Below are positions 54,771-64,000 of a DNA stretch of 64,000 bases, one piece after another. The notes beneath the pieces are model-generated. The model saw only the letters and a program-made list of their open reading frames with translations. It was not told the origin of the DNA and did no database searches. The position numbers were made by a program, and so were the translations under genes. Position 1 is the stretch's first letter, and each line of letters begins with the position of its first letter. Source of the stretch: Limnephilus marmoratus (taxonomy: Eukaryota; Arthropoda; Insecta; Trichoptera; Limnephilidae); assembly GCA_917880885.1 (NCBI GenBank), contig OU862923.1:25125770-25189769 (forward strand), read 5' to 3'.

Positions 54771-55697
54771 TTAGGTCCTTACATATGAAATTGGCGTTTT
54801 GTATGGGAGGAACATAAAGTCGATTTTTTTTTAATATAATATATTTATTTAATCAAAGTATGTACCATTGCTATCTATGCACTTTTGCCATCTCCATCTC
54901 CATCAAAGAAACCATTCGGACGGGAATCAATAAAATCTTTGAAGGCGATTTAGACTGCCCCATCGGAGTTGAATTTTTTCCCTTGCAAGAAGTTATCCAA
55001 ATTTCGGAAAAAATGGTAATCTGTTGAGGCAAGGTCCGGAGAGTACGGTGGATGTCTTAGACATTCCAATTGAAGCTCCTCTAATTTGGTAGCCGTCTGT
55101 CGTGCAGTGTGTGGTCTAGCGTTCTAACGCGCGTTTGTTGATTTGCTTCACTCAATTCGTGAGGTACCCACCTTTCAAGCTTTTTCACCTTCTCAATTTG
55201 CTTCAAGTGGATTAAAACAGTTTTATCACTAACACCGCAGCCTGCAGCTAACTCGGACGTGGTTTGCGATGGATCCGCTTCCACAATAGCCTTCAATTCT
55301 TCATTATCAACTTTGGTCTCCGGCCGTCCACGGGGCTTGTTCTGCAGGTCGAAATTTCCAGAACGAAAAAGTTGAAACCAAAAACGCAATGTGTTTCCTT
55401 TTGCGGCACCGTCGCCATACACATCATTAATCCTTCGAGCCATTTCTGCAGCACTGGTGCCACGGTGGAACTCGTACTCGTAAATAACGCGATATTTCAA
55501 GTTTTTCGATTTGTAAACTAAGTGACGCAAAGAAAAAAACAATTAAGGAAAAAACAAAAGAATTATAACTTTCAAAACACAAATACATGAGTAAATAGCT
55601 GTATAAATTTGAACTTGGAATTCCTAACCAAAGAGAAGATATTTGAGATCAGAGTTGCCAGTACGGCAAAAGGCCAATTTCATATGTGAGGACCTAA
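54771..55697 (-). mobile_element. Internally deleted mariner element, copy 2
   Basis: Ends TTAGGTCCTTACATATGAAA and, inward from the right, TTAGGTCCTCACATATGAAA, with TA at 54769-54770 and 55698-55699. 927 bp. The gene order on the minus strand and the missing central region are the same as in the copy at 13.5 kb, so both descend from one deleted founder. Confidence 0.87.
55081..55542 (-). pseudogene. Mariner transposase, N-terminal DNA-binding part
   Basis: 153 residues with two helix-turn-helix regions: YEYEFHRGTSAAEMARRIND in the first 50, and TTSELAAGCGVSDKTVLIHL after about residue 90. The linker NKPRGRPETKVDNEEL carries a GRP-type AT-hook. It closes with WVPHELSEANQQTR, the mariner linker motif just before the catalytic domain (WVPHEL). 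It then stops. The catalytic D motifs are absent, so the product could at most bind element ends. Confidence 0.87.
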
Positions 55698-55699
55698 TA

Positions 55700-56255
55700 A
55701 TATTCTACAACCTACGTACTAAAGTTTGGACTACACAACATTGAGACATGACACAAGACACACGAAAAACTGCAAGACTCAGATTTATTTTCATTTACAG
55801 GGAACATTTTAAAACTCTTTTAATAAATATTGTGTTGTTATCCTAATAGATTTGACTTAGGAAGCCTAAAATCGTTGCATTTACTCGTAGAATATAGCAA
55901 GGAACTCTACTAATAATACTAACATTATTCACATTGCGTTTGTTAGCCATATTATAATTAAAATGTTGGTTTTTAAACCTATTTCATATTATAATAAATG
56001 TAGGTATGCACGAAAACCGTGACAAATATATCAATAAATATGTGCCTCATGCTTTAATTTTCTTCTTCTTTAGCCCCGTTCTGCGTTGCTGGGAATTTAT
56101 AGGCATCCTTCCTGTCTTTCCAAAGTTTCCTGTTTTGTACCAGTGCCATTTTAGCAATCCGGATCATTTAAAAAAAACATTCACTCCATCGCTATCGCTC
56201 AGTTTTTAATTTAACTCAGTACCTTACCTTAATTTAATTTATGTGGGTATATATT
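55700..56255. other. No feature recognised
   Basis: AT-rich. The frame at 56006-56209 is not recognised. Confidence 0.25.
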
Positions 56256-57066
56256 AGATTTTTTAACGACTTCGAAAAGGAGGAGGTTCTCAATTCGACT
56301 GTATTTTTTTTTTTTTTTTATGTTTGTTACCTCAGAACTTTCGACTGGGTGAACCGATATTGATGATTCTTTTTTTTGAAAGCTGGTGCTTCCCGTGTGG
56401 TCCCATTTTAATTTGGTCCAGTTCTGACAATGGCATCCATGAGAAAATCATATAAGTCTTAAATTTGCATCAAGTATGTGCGCGACAAATGGACGAATAA
56501 CTCAATATTACGCCAACCGATTTCGATGATTCTTTTTTTTATAGAAATGATGTACTTCAAGGGTAGTTTGACGAGAGTTTGGTTAGGTTCTGATTACGGG
56601 ATCCATGACAAAGTAACGGAACTCTCCAATTCTGAAGAACAAATTTACGATACTCGGCCGAATCTTAATCGAATTAGTTAGTGTACTTCAGATTCACTAA
56701 AAATAAAAAAATAAACAAAAATTTTAACAAAACAAAAAACGACTTCAAAAAATGCACTAAAAAGTAAAAAAAACAATTTCGTATTCTTCTACAACTTTAT
56801 AATCAACTTACCTTTTTTACTCATCAATATGTAGGTACGATTGTTATTTTTGGAGTCGATGTCAACGAAAGTACCCGCGGCCCGGCGTGTTCACTTGACA
56901 GCTCCTCTCCCGCCGACACCGACTCCAAAAATAACAATCGTACGTACATATTGATGAGTAGAAAAAGTAAGTTGATTATAAAGTTGTAGAAGAATACGAA
57001 ATTATTTTTTTACTTTTTAGTGCATTTTTGAAGTCGTTTTTTTGTTTTGTTAAAATTTTTGTTTAT
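56256..57066 (+). mobile_element. Foldback element, copy 1
   Basis: A body (56262-56714) starting ACGACTTCGAAAAGGAGGAG and containing ACGCCAACCGATTTCGATGA, then two ~144-bp inverted arms (56715-56858 and 56920-57065) around a 61-base GC-rich core with CGGCCCGGCGTGTTCACTTG. Copy 2 at 60.14-61.04 kb has the same arms, core motif and body in inverted orientation. No coding frame is conserved between copies. Confidence 0.82.
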
Positions 57067-57237
57067 TAATTTAAAAAAAGAACAGATTTCAAATTATGTC
57101 ATTAAGATTTAATACTATTTGATTTCAAAATCGATTGATTGATGAAAATTAAAATAAATTCTACAAAATTGATTAGAAATTTTTTGGCTTCAATGATAAT
57201 ACTGATATGACAAAATATTATTGTCTAATAAATTGCT

Positions 57238-58632
57238 TTGCGCATTCGCAAAGTTTTGTTATTTCGCTGTAGGATGGTTTTTTATTTAGATGAAATAATT
57301 GAAGTTGAACTAAAAGTGAAATACCTGGGAATATTAAACAATGAATTTATTAATATGGTCATATTACACTACTCTACATCAGATTCCTTCTTACCCACCC
57401 AGAACTGTTTTCCTTCATTTACATCATTACTTCTTACGCAAAATACAACTCTTGTGTTGCTTTACGTCGAAGCGTTAAATTGGATATTTAATAAGAACCT
57501 TCTTACAAACACGTATTTAACGCAAAATTTAACTTTCTAGTTAAATACGTTTCTATATTAATCGATTAGCATCATTAAGTGAAAAATCAATTCGTATAAA
57601 ATTCTCTACACCGCCACCTCTAATATAACTTTGGTCCTGCTGGAGTGGGTACCTACTGCTTTTAATCGAAGTTAATTTGTTTGCACACAAAAAACCAATC
57701 CCTGCAGTTCAATTGCCCAAATAAAGAAAAAGTATGCCAATATACACACACATACCTTGGTCTTACCATATATGTCAATTTTAACTAGTCAATCATATCG
57801 AAAATGTATGTATTAGATTAAGATCCATATTAGGGAAATTTTACCACCTAAAAACTTAGTTAATAAAAAATATATTATACTGTACGTATAACGCATTGGC
57901 AGACTCATTGTAGGATACGGATTAGATAGTTACGGATTAACGTACAAAACGTACTTAAATAAAATAGAACAACTACAAATCCGTTTCCTAAAATTGATAT
58001 CAGGCAAAAAAAGTTCAACTATGTGAAGGCGATTGTAAAAAAATGTTCCCCTTGTGTAATGTGCTCCCTATACATAGTAGGGTAGATTATCAATTAACGC
58101 TAGATGAATTCTGGAATAAAGAATTCAAAAAACCCACAACTGCCCTACTAGTCATAGAGAAGCACAAATATTTATTATTAATATATCTCAAAATGTATAC
58201 GGTGATAGAACAAAAGGCATAAATTTCTGGAAATATTTAACGCATTACCTGAAAATATTAAAAAGAGACATCTTATTCAAAAACAACACAAAAATTAAAT
58301 CAATCTACCTCCACAGAACATGAAAGCAAATAATATTGTATACAAATACCTAGATCGAATATTGATCAAATACGTAGAATAATATTGTGTACAAGTACCT
58401 AGAAATTATTATCATATATTATGTTCATAAACTTTATAATTAATAATTAATATTTTAATATCAAGTATTATACTTTCGAGTAATTACTATGTAAAATTTA
58501 AAAGTATATAGTATTAATTAAATAGGAAAAATGAGAGATTTCTTACAATCAAACTGATTGATTAGTTTTGTAAGATTTGTAAGATAAAATATTGTAAAAT
58601 TAAAAACTGAATAAACATATTTTAAAAAAAAA
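57238..58632 (+). pseudogene. Decayed LINE reverse transcriptase 3' part
   Basis: 57290-57360 reads VELKVKYLGILNNEFINM, like the KYLG motif after the polymerase domain. Around 57900-58090 the frames give a GYGLDSYGLTYKTYLNKIEQ segment and a LQIRFLKLISGKK segment, as in CR1/Jockey-group C termini (YG...WG..Y...L..I...Q...LK.I). 58080-58320 gives DEFWNKEFKKP and GINFWKYL traces. It ends AATAAACATATTTT plus A9. Multiple frameshifts. Confidence 0.55.
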
Positions 58633-58729
58633 TCTATTATATTAATAATTTCTAATTCAGGAAAATATATTTATTTATATTTTGGTAGAAAGCTGTCACT
58701 TTGTGGTTTAACATATTAATTGAAATACA

Positions 58730-59103
58730 TTAGAGCCTCGCTAATCCGGACCCCTGTTACTTCGGTGCACGCTGTAATCCGGACGGGCGAGAGGATCGTT
58801 TTCGACCCTAAAGGATACAGTTTTTCTTTTGGCTAATTGTTGGAAGGATCTCAAGGCATCCCTAATTAAAAAATCGTGGAAGAATTCGCAAATTTCTTAC
58901 ATGTTTGAATTTTGTCATAAGTACATTTGTACGTACATGCAGATTCTTGCCTAAATTGACTTTAAATTTTTACTTTAATAATTGAAACCCAAGTTAAAAA
59001 TGTGTTTTATTCCTATTAAAATATTTCATACTGTAATACGGACGCCTCGATAATTTGGAAGGGGTCTTGTTTTTACCTATCCGGATTAGCGAGGCCCTAC
59101 TGA
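58730..59103. mobile_element. Pogo/Tigger-like MITE
   Basis: Inverted ends TTAGAGCCTCGCTAATCCGG and, read inward from the right, AGTAGGGCCTCGCTAATCCG. This is the pogo-type terminus. Internal CTGTAATCCGGACGG and CTGTAATACGGACGCCTCG blocks mirror each other. Non-coding. Flanks show GAAATACA on both sides; pogo elements normally duplicate TA, so the exact ends are uncertain. Confidence 0.7.
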
Positions 59104-59215
59104 AATACAATAACTTTGTAACCACGATTTAATTATTTAATTTGTTCAATATCGACCGGTTTCGCTTAACATATAAATAAGCATCTTCAGGGTATAAAAT
59201 TAAACTGCCAGTGAG
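59104..59215 (-). mobile_element. PLE-type 3' terminal repeat with hammerhead-like core
   Basis: Minus strand: CTGAAGA (59190-59184), stem arms GCTTA/TAAGC (59082+100-scale positions 59182-59178 and 59068+100: 59168-59164), GAAA (59163-59160), ACCGGTCG, then ACAAAGTTATTGTATTTC at the element's 3' end next to the pogo-like MITE. No protein remnant seen upstream. Confidence 0.68.
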
Positions 59216-60140
59216 CTTATATAGGTATACATGTCATATAGAAAGGGACAAAACATTATATACAGGAATAGTGAATGGGTTAATGAACATCTTACATAGT
59301 GATAGTGAGAAAGAGACGTTTAGATATTATATTCATAAGTGTTTAATTAAAATTTATGTTCATTGTTACATATTCTAAAATTAACCATCTAACAAGTGTT
59401 GTTAAAAACATTTAGGTATATTAAAAAAACAAAAACAAGAAAAAAAGTTTCTCTTCAAAATATATCACAAAGGAGCGCAAGAGTTTAGAATCTAGTAAGA
59501 AATACTATTATTTATGAAAGCAAACTTTGGCGAGGCATTGATGACGAGAAAAACCAATATCACAGAAGTTCTCTTCGCCGTTTCAGTGTCGAGAGGGACA
59601 AAGTTTTAAGTGGTAATTTTTCCCAGATCAGCCATGAACGTGGTATGAACATTAATTCGTAAAGTTTATATTGCGTAGTCATTGACTTCGCCGTCCATTG
59701 AACGCCCGGAGACACGGCTCATAATGAGATAAAAATGACGTAAGGCTTTTGGAATGCAGCTTTCAGAGCTTTTGTTATGCTACTTTGAAATGGATTCCCC
59801 TCTCGCTTTCTCGTGGAACTGCTAGGAATGAAAAATGACTGATATCAGATATAGCGCTAATGAACGTTTGCCATGTTGTTTGCCACAAAGATTAATCAAA
59901 CGGGAAATGTAAGAAATTCAGGGTATGTACAAATTGCTAGCAGGTAATAAACTCACAGGTATAATGCACACAAAGTATTAACGAAGGAAAATGTTAACAC
60001 TGTTCGTTATTAAAATTGAATCAGTATGCCACAACTTCAATGCAAAAAAATTATACTTATTACTTTTTTCGTATACTTCATCCACGTCGATTTTTATGTT
60101 TTTACTCTATAAAACATGAAGATAAAAGAAACACGAAGAT
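59216..60140. other. No gene recognised; 59510-59900 of higher complexity
   Basis: 59510-59900 has balanced composition and no in-window copy, with sequences such as GGCGAGGCATTGATGACGAG and CGCCCGGAGACACGGCTCAT. No open frame with a recognisable motif. This is the best candidate in the window for unique, possibly conserved non-coding or intronic host DNA. Confidence 0.3.
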
Positions 60141-61045
60141 ATAAACAAAAATTTTAACAAAACAAAAAAACGATTTCAAAAAATGCACTAAAAAGTAAGA
60201 AAATAATTTCGTATTCTTCTACAACTTAATAAACAACTTACTTTTTCTACTCATCAATATGTAGGTACGATTGTTATTTTTAGAGTCGGTATCTGCCACG
60301 GTAGGTTTGTACCTACATAGATAGTTATATGTGAGATGTGCTTGTGTCGCACGCGCGACTTGACGAGGCGAGAGGCGAGAGCGGGCCGCGGCGGGAGGGG
60401 ATCTGTCAAGTGAACACGCCGGGCCTGGTACCTTGGCTGGCACCGACTCCAAAAATAACAACCGTACCTACATATTGATGAGAAGAAAAAGTAAGTTGTT
60501 TATTAAGTTGTAGAAGAATACGAAATTATTTTTTTACTTTTTAGTGCATTTTTTGAAGTCATTTTTTTTTGTTTTGTTAAAATTTTTCTCTATTTTTTTT
60601 ATTTTTAGTGAATCTAAAGTACACTAACTAATTCGGTTAAGATTCGGCCGATCATCGATAATTTGCTCTGAATTGGAGAGTTCCGTTATTTTTTCATGGA
60701 TCTCATAATCAGAACCCAGCCAAACTCTCATAAAACTACCGTTGAAGTACATATTTTCCAATAAAAAAAGAATCATCGAAATCGGTTGGCGTGATATTGA
60801 GTTATTCGTCCATTTGTCGCGCGCATACTTGATGCAAATTTAAGACTTATATGATTTTCTCATGGATTCCATTGTCAGAACTGTACCAAATTAAAATGGG
60901 ACCACACGGGAAGTACCAGCTTTCAAATAAAAAAAGAATCATCAATATCGGTTCATCCAGTCGAAAGTTCTGAGGTAACAAACATAAAAAAAATAAAAAT
61001 ACAGTCGAAATGAGAACCTCCTCCTTTTCGAAGTCGTTTAAAAAG
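60141..61045 (-). mobile_element. Foldback element, copy 2
   Basis: Arms 60141-60288 and 60444-60588 around a 155-base core that includes CTGTCAAGTGAACACGCCGG, then the body inverted (60589-61041) ending CCTCCTTTTCGAAGTCGT. The core is longer than in copy 1 (155 against 61 bases). Confidence 0.82.
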
Positions 61046-61867
61046 AAACATGAAGATAAAAGAAACATGTAGATAAAAGAAATATAAAGATAAAAGGGTA
61101 AAAAGTTTACATTTAAAAGTAAAGATTAAAACATGACATGGGTCTAATATTAATCAATCTATTAGAAAGGGTATTTTCAAACCAGTTGAAATTAGATTTG
61201 TTCTATCAGGGTTTTGGAGTATATGCAAAAACTATACAACTTTTTGACATTTGTTCATTTTTAATGAGAACACTTTTAACCACGCAACGGGCATCTTCAT
61301 TATTAATTTAAAAATAATGCTTCATACTAAAAAGGTTAAGGTTAAAAAGTTACAACGTTAAAAGTTCAAAATATTCACTGGTTAATTTTACGCCTATTGT
61401 TTCAAATGTTATTATAAAAGGCTTACTTTTCATCAAGAGAAATTTAATTTTATGATACCATTTTGTGTTTTCATTAGCTATAAGTAAAGGGATAGTAACG
61501 AGCAGAAAATCGTTAATCTACGTTAAACATTAACTTTACGCGTTCCGTTTGCACCCACGCTATACAAGTAGATTCTTTGCAGAGCATTGGACCATCCAAT
61601 TGAGTTGGAGTTAGGTTTTTTAGAATTAAAAAGTCCAGTACAGAAATCAAAAGTAGCCATTTCCAACAAAACTATGAATACTGTTATAAAAAAATAAATT
61701 AAGTCTGTTGCTTTTTTAATATCGTGTTTTCTTTCAAACGTGATCTAAACCTTAGATCTCCACTTGAAAACAAAATAAAACTTAAATATAAAATACTACG
61801 GCCAAAAAGTGGTCGAATCCAAGCTTATGCATTATAGATTAAGTTGCTGTTTATAAATTTATAATGC
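61046..61867. other. No feature recognised
   Basis: AT-rich; no repeat relation seen in the window. Confidence 0.3.
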
Positions 61868-62303
61868 TTAAGGCTCCGCAACCGGGCTCGAAGAGAAGAA
61901 GATGGAGAGATACGAAATTACGAATGTTAGAGGAGAGCGCTAACATTTACAGCGACAAAATCGATGCGAAAATTGGGAAAATGTTTAATAAAACTCGACT
62001 CGTTTAAAATGGAGCAAAAATCTCACGGGGAGCATCTTAAGTATCATTTAAAGAAACATTGTGATTTTTTTCACAAATATTATTTATAAGATAATAGGAA
62101 CAGACTTGTTTTTAATAATTTTTGGAGCATACTTTGCGATTTTTTTTCTATCGAGGGAATTTCATATAATTTGCGTTTCGGCGCGGGCAGCATCTAGACA
62201 TTATCTTCAAAAATAACTTATATTTTTTTAAGAGCTTAAAAATTTCAAATATTTTAGGGAGATATGTAAGAAATCAGTGAAAATTCGGGTTGCGGGCCCT
62301 TAA
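61868..62303. mobile_element. TTAA-flanked MITE, family T2 copy 3
   Basis: 436 bp with intact TTAA at 61868-61871 and 62300-62303. Ends TTAAGGCTCCGCAACCGG and, inward from the right, TTAAGGGCCCGCAACCCG. Best-preserved T2 copy. Confidence 0.82.
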
Positions 62304-63199
62304 CATCAAAGGTTTATAGTTTGAAAATAAAACAAACAATATTTCAACCCATATTAAATACCGTATTGGCTAAGAAATTTCAAAAAGCAAATTGTGAATA
62401 TTGTGATCAAAATTTTGTATTTCGCAACATTTTTTCTGGGGTATAAATTATGATTACGAAGTGGACACTTTTTCGGTTACATTTTTAAGTGAAGTCTTTT
62501 GATGTTACCGCTTTAAATTTTTCACATCTTGCAGATAATCGTTTTATTAAAATTTAAAATATTCCTTCAGAAGTTGGTTGGTTCCAACATCGAGTGAAAA
62601 TATTACTTTTTGGCTTAGATCATTTACTTTTTTTAAATGAGAAAGTTTTCTAATCCCCGGAGGCTTCGGAGAGAAAATCCGTGTAAACATATTTCTTTGA
62701 GAAAATGTTTCCGGCATTGGAAAAGTTGGTATTAATTTTCTTGAAGTTATTAATTTAATGTACTTCTCTTTAGGTAGGGGTGAGTTGTAGAGCTTTTTAG
62801 GGAAATATGGGTTCAACAGTAGATACCTGCCTACTTTCAAATTTCAAATCAATTATTTTTAATATACCTACTAGATATTGTAACCCACAAGGGAAGTTGA
62901 AAAATTTTGAATTTTCTTGACACCATGTATTTTCAATGAGTAAATAATTCAATATCAGCAGAAAGATTTCTAGCTCTGTACTAAATGTTCGGGGTTTCTA
63001 TCCATGGCCATGGAAAAATATCTTGTTTGTTTTTAACAATTTTTTTCAGTATCCAAGATCTCTCCGGCCGTCACGTTATTTGACTTGCTTAATGAAATAC
63101 CGATCAGCCAACCAGATATATGATAAGGCTCAAATAACTAAGTCCAATGTCTAAGAATCGCCAGGCTGAGAGTTCATTTAGAATCGAAACATTGTCTGA
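62304..63199. other. No gene recognised
   Basis: AT-rich. The minus frame at 62547-62840 (97 residues, with KLYNSPLPKEKYIKLITSRK) is not recognised and lies in otherwise non-coding sequence. Confidence 0.25.
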
Positions 63200-63345
63200 G
63201 TTTTGTCATGATTTATTTTTGGGGAATCATGCCATGTTGCTCTAACTCCTTCTTTAGTCAACATTTGGGAAAGCTTCACAGTGTCCTTCATCATTGGAGG
63301 ACCCATCACTTACCCGCCCTGGTATAGGTAACAGATGGTTACCCC
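63200..63345 (-). mobile_element. PLE-type terminal repeat, decayed
   Basis: ATTTATTTTTGGGGAATCAT, CTCCTTCTTTAGTCAACATT and CATCATTGGAGGACCC follow the order of the 7.98 and 25.9 kb family. On the minus strand the hammerhead-like core is degraded (ATGATGAAGGACACTGTGAA). The right part matches 7630-7700, with CCTGGTATAGGTAAC. Confidence 0.6.
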
Positions 63346-63350
63346 TTCAA

Positions 63351-63355
<5 letters not shown>

Positions 63356-63391
<36 letters not shown>

Positions 63392-63792
63392 GTGAATACC
63401 GCACAAGAATCTCAACTGCTCCCGTCTGGAGCCAGTGAGACTATGGCATCCCCAATTGGGGTATGTTGTGAGGCTGAAGGTAGCGGGGAGGGGAAGGAGG
63501 TGGGGAAGAGGAAGGTTGGGAAGTACCTGGCTATTCAGATCTGGTCACTAAACACGGCTAAAGCCATTTTCAAGCAACGTTTCAATTCTGAATGGTGGTC
63601 TTACACCAGGGCGATACTGATAGTATCTTCCACTCTGGAACATGCCGCAAATATACTATATATTATTTTAAATGAATTAATTGTGAAATAACACAAATTA
63701 ATCAAATAAAATTTATTTGCGCATGCCGGGTTCGAACCCGCGACCTCCGGAATGTGAGTCAAGAGTCTTAGCCACTGGACTACGGAGGCCGT
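63356..63792 (-). mobile_element. Full-length tRNA-derived SINE (S1), best-preserved copy
   Basis: Minus strand. Head at 63792-63720: GGCCTCCGTAGTCCAGTGGC (A-box region) and GCGGGTTCGAACCCGGC (perfect B-box). The body runs to a tail of 33 A residues (T run 63356-63388). The long uninterrupted tail and the intact promoter boxes suggest a young copy. Flanks CTTCAAGGCTC and CTTGCAAGGACTC resemble an imperfect target duplication. The frame over it on the plus strand is not coding. Confidence 0.88.
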
Positions 63793-63799
63793 CCTCTTG

Positions 63800-64000
63800 C
63801 AAGGACTCTAATTTTTTGGATAAAAACGACTCTACATTTGATTTACGAAACTAGATCTCCAATGTCCCTGCATACGTTGTTAGTAAGCAGTATGCAAGTG
63901 CTTAGCGGGAAATACAGATACAATATATGTTAGTATGACAAAATATAGACAAGACAATGGGACAGGTTGGTGAAAGTCCACGAGGTGGCAAGCGCTGGGT
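63800..64000. other. No feature recognised at the window end
   Basis: 200 bases of AT-rich sequence with no identifiable gene or repeat. Confidence 0.3.

Noticed and set aside
1..64000. CRISPR-like regularly spaced repeats, bacterial operons or prophage
   Set aside because: No short regularly spaced repeats were found, and all signals (SINEs, LINEs, mariner, hAT) are eukaryotic.

Overview
This window looks like gene-poor nuclear DNA from an insect. It is strongly AT-rich, has no bacterial-style operons and no continuous host gene that I can recognise, and nearly all the structure I can resolve is transposable-element sequence. The mix suggests an arthropod, most likely a lepidopteran: tRNA-derived SINEs, CTAG-ended Helitron-like elements, a DD41D mariner, TTAA-flanked MITEs, hAT-type elements, Penelope-like element (PLE) tails and CR1/Jockey-group LINEs. 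The lepidopteran part rests on remembered repeat motifs and is tentative.

Layout. 1-613 is the right part of an inverted-repeat element that recurs at 28.8-29.6 kb. 3109-6689 holds the only nearly complete retrotransposon, a LINE with endonuclease and reverse transcriptase, broken by one stop codon and one frameshift. 8.6-9.1 kb is a Helitron-like element; 9.2-9.6 kb is an internally deleted LINE derivative; 10.4-11.0 kb is another LINE 3' end. 11.9-14.5 kb holds a hAT end, a TTAA MITE, and a SINE split by a deleted mariner. 15.1-16.1 kb is a second TTAA MITE with its own insertion. 19.4-20.75 kb is a decayed DD41D mariner with intact ends. 22-32 kb is a dense field of SINEs, Helitrons, PLE ends and MITEs, including a four-level nest at 28.3-29.85 kb. 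33.5-34.0 kb is a solo-LTR-like element. 41.3-42.1 kb is a second, more decayed LINE. 42.5-44.9 kb has a tRNA-headed repeat and a PLE tail. 45.6-46.5 kb is a decayed hAT. 47.9-49.6 kb holds PLE remnants with a GIY-YIG fragment. 50.2-52.5 kb is a hAT-like element, a TTAA MITE and a LINE derivative in a row. 53.5-54.65 kb is a Helitron split by a MITE. 54.8-55.7 kb is a second deleted mariner. 56.3-57.1 and 60.1-61.0 kb are two copies of a foldback element. 63.2-63.8 kb has a PLE end and a full-length SINE.

How the parts relate. The most notable signal is a set of hammerhead-ribozyme-like motifs (CTGANGA, a short hairpin, GAAAC), in at least five sequence families. Some lie next to PLE protein remnants or in head-to-head inverted pairs, as expected of PLE terminal repeats. 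The second is the LINE's system of non-autonomous derivatives: its 5' leader is fused to its 3' structured tail at a 12-base microhomology, and the tail carries two perfect stacked 10-bp stems. Several insertions have clean target-site duplications (8 bp for three hAT/P-like insertions, 5 bp for the LTR-like element, TA for the mariners, TTAA for the MITEs), so element boundaries and relative insertion order can be read directly. No CRISPR array, rRNA gene or convincing functional tRNA gene was seen.
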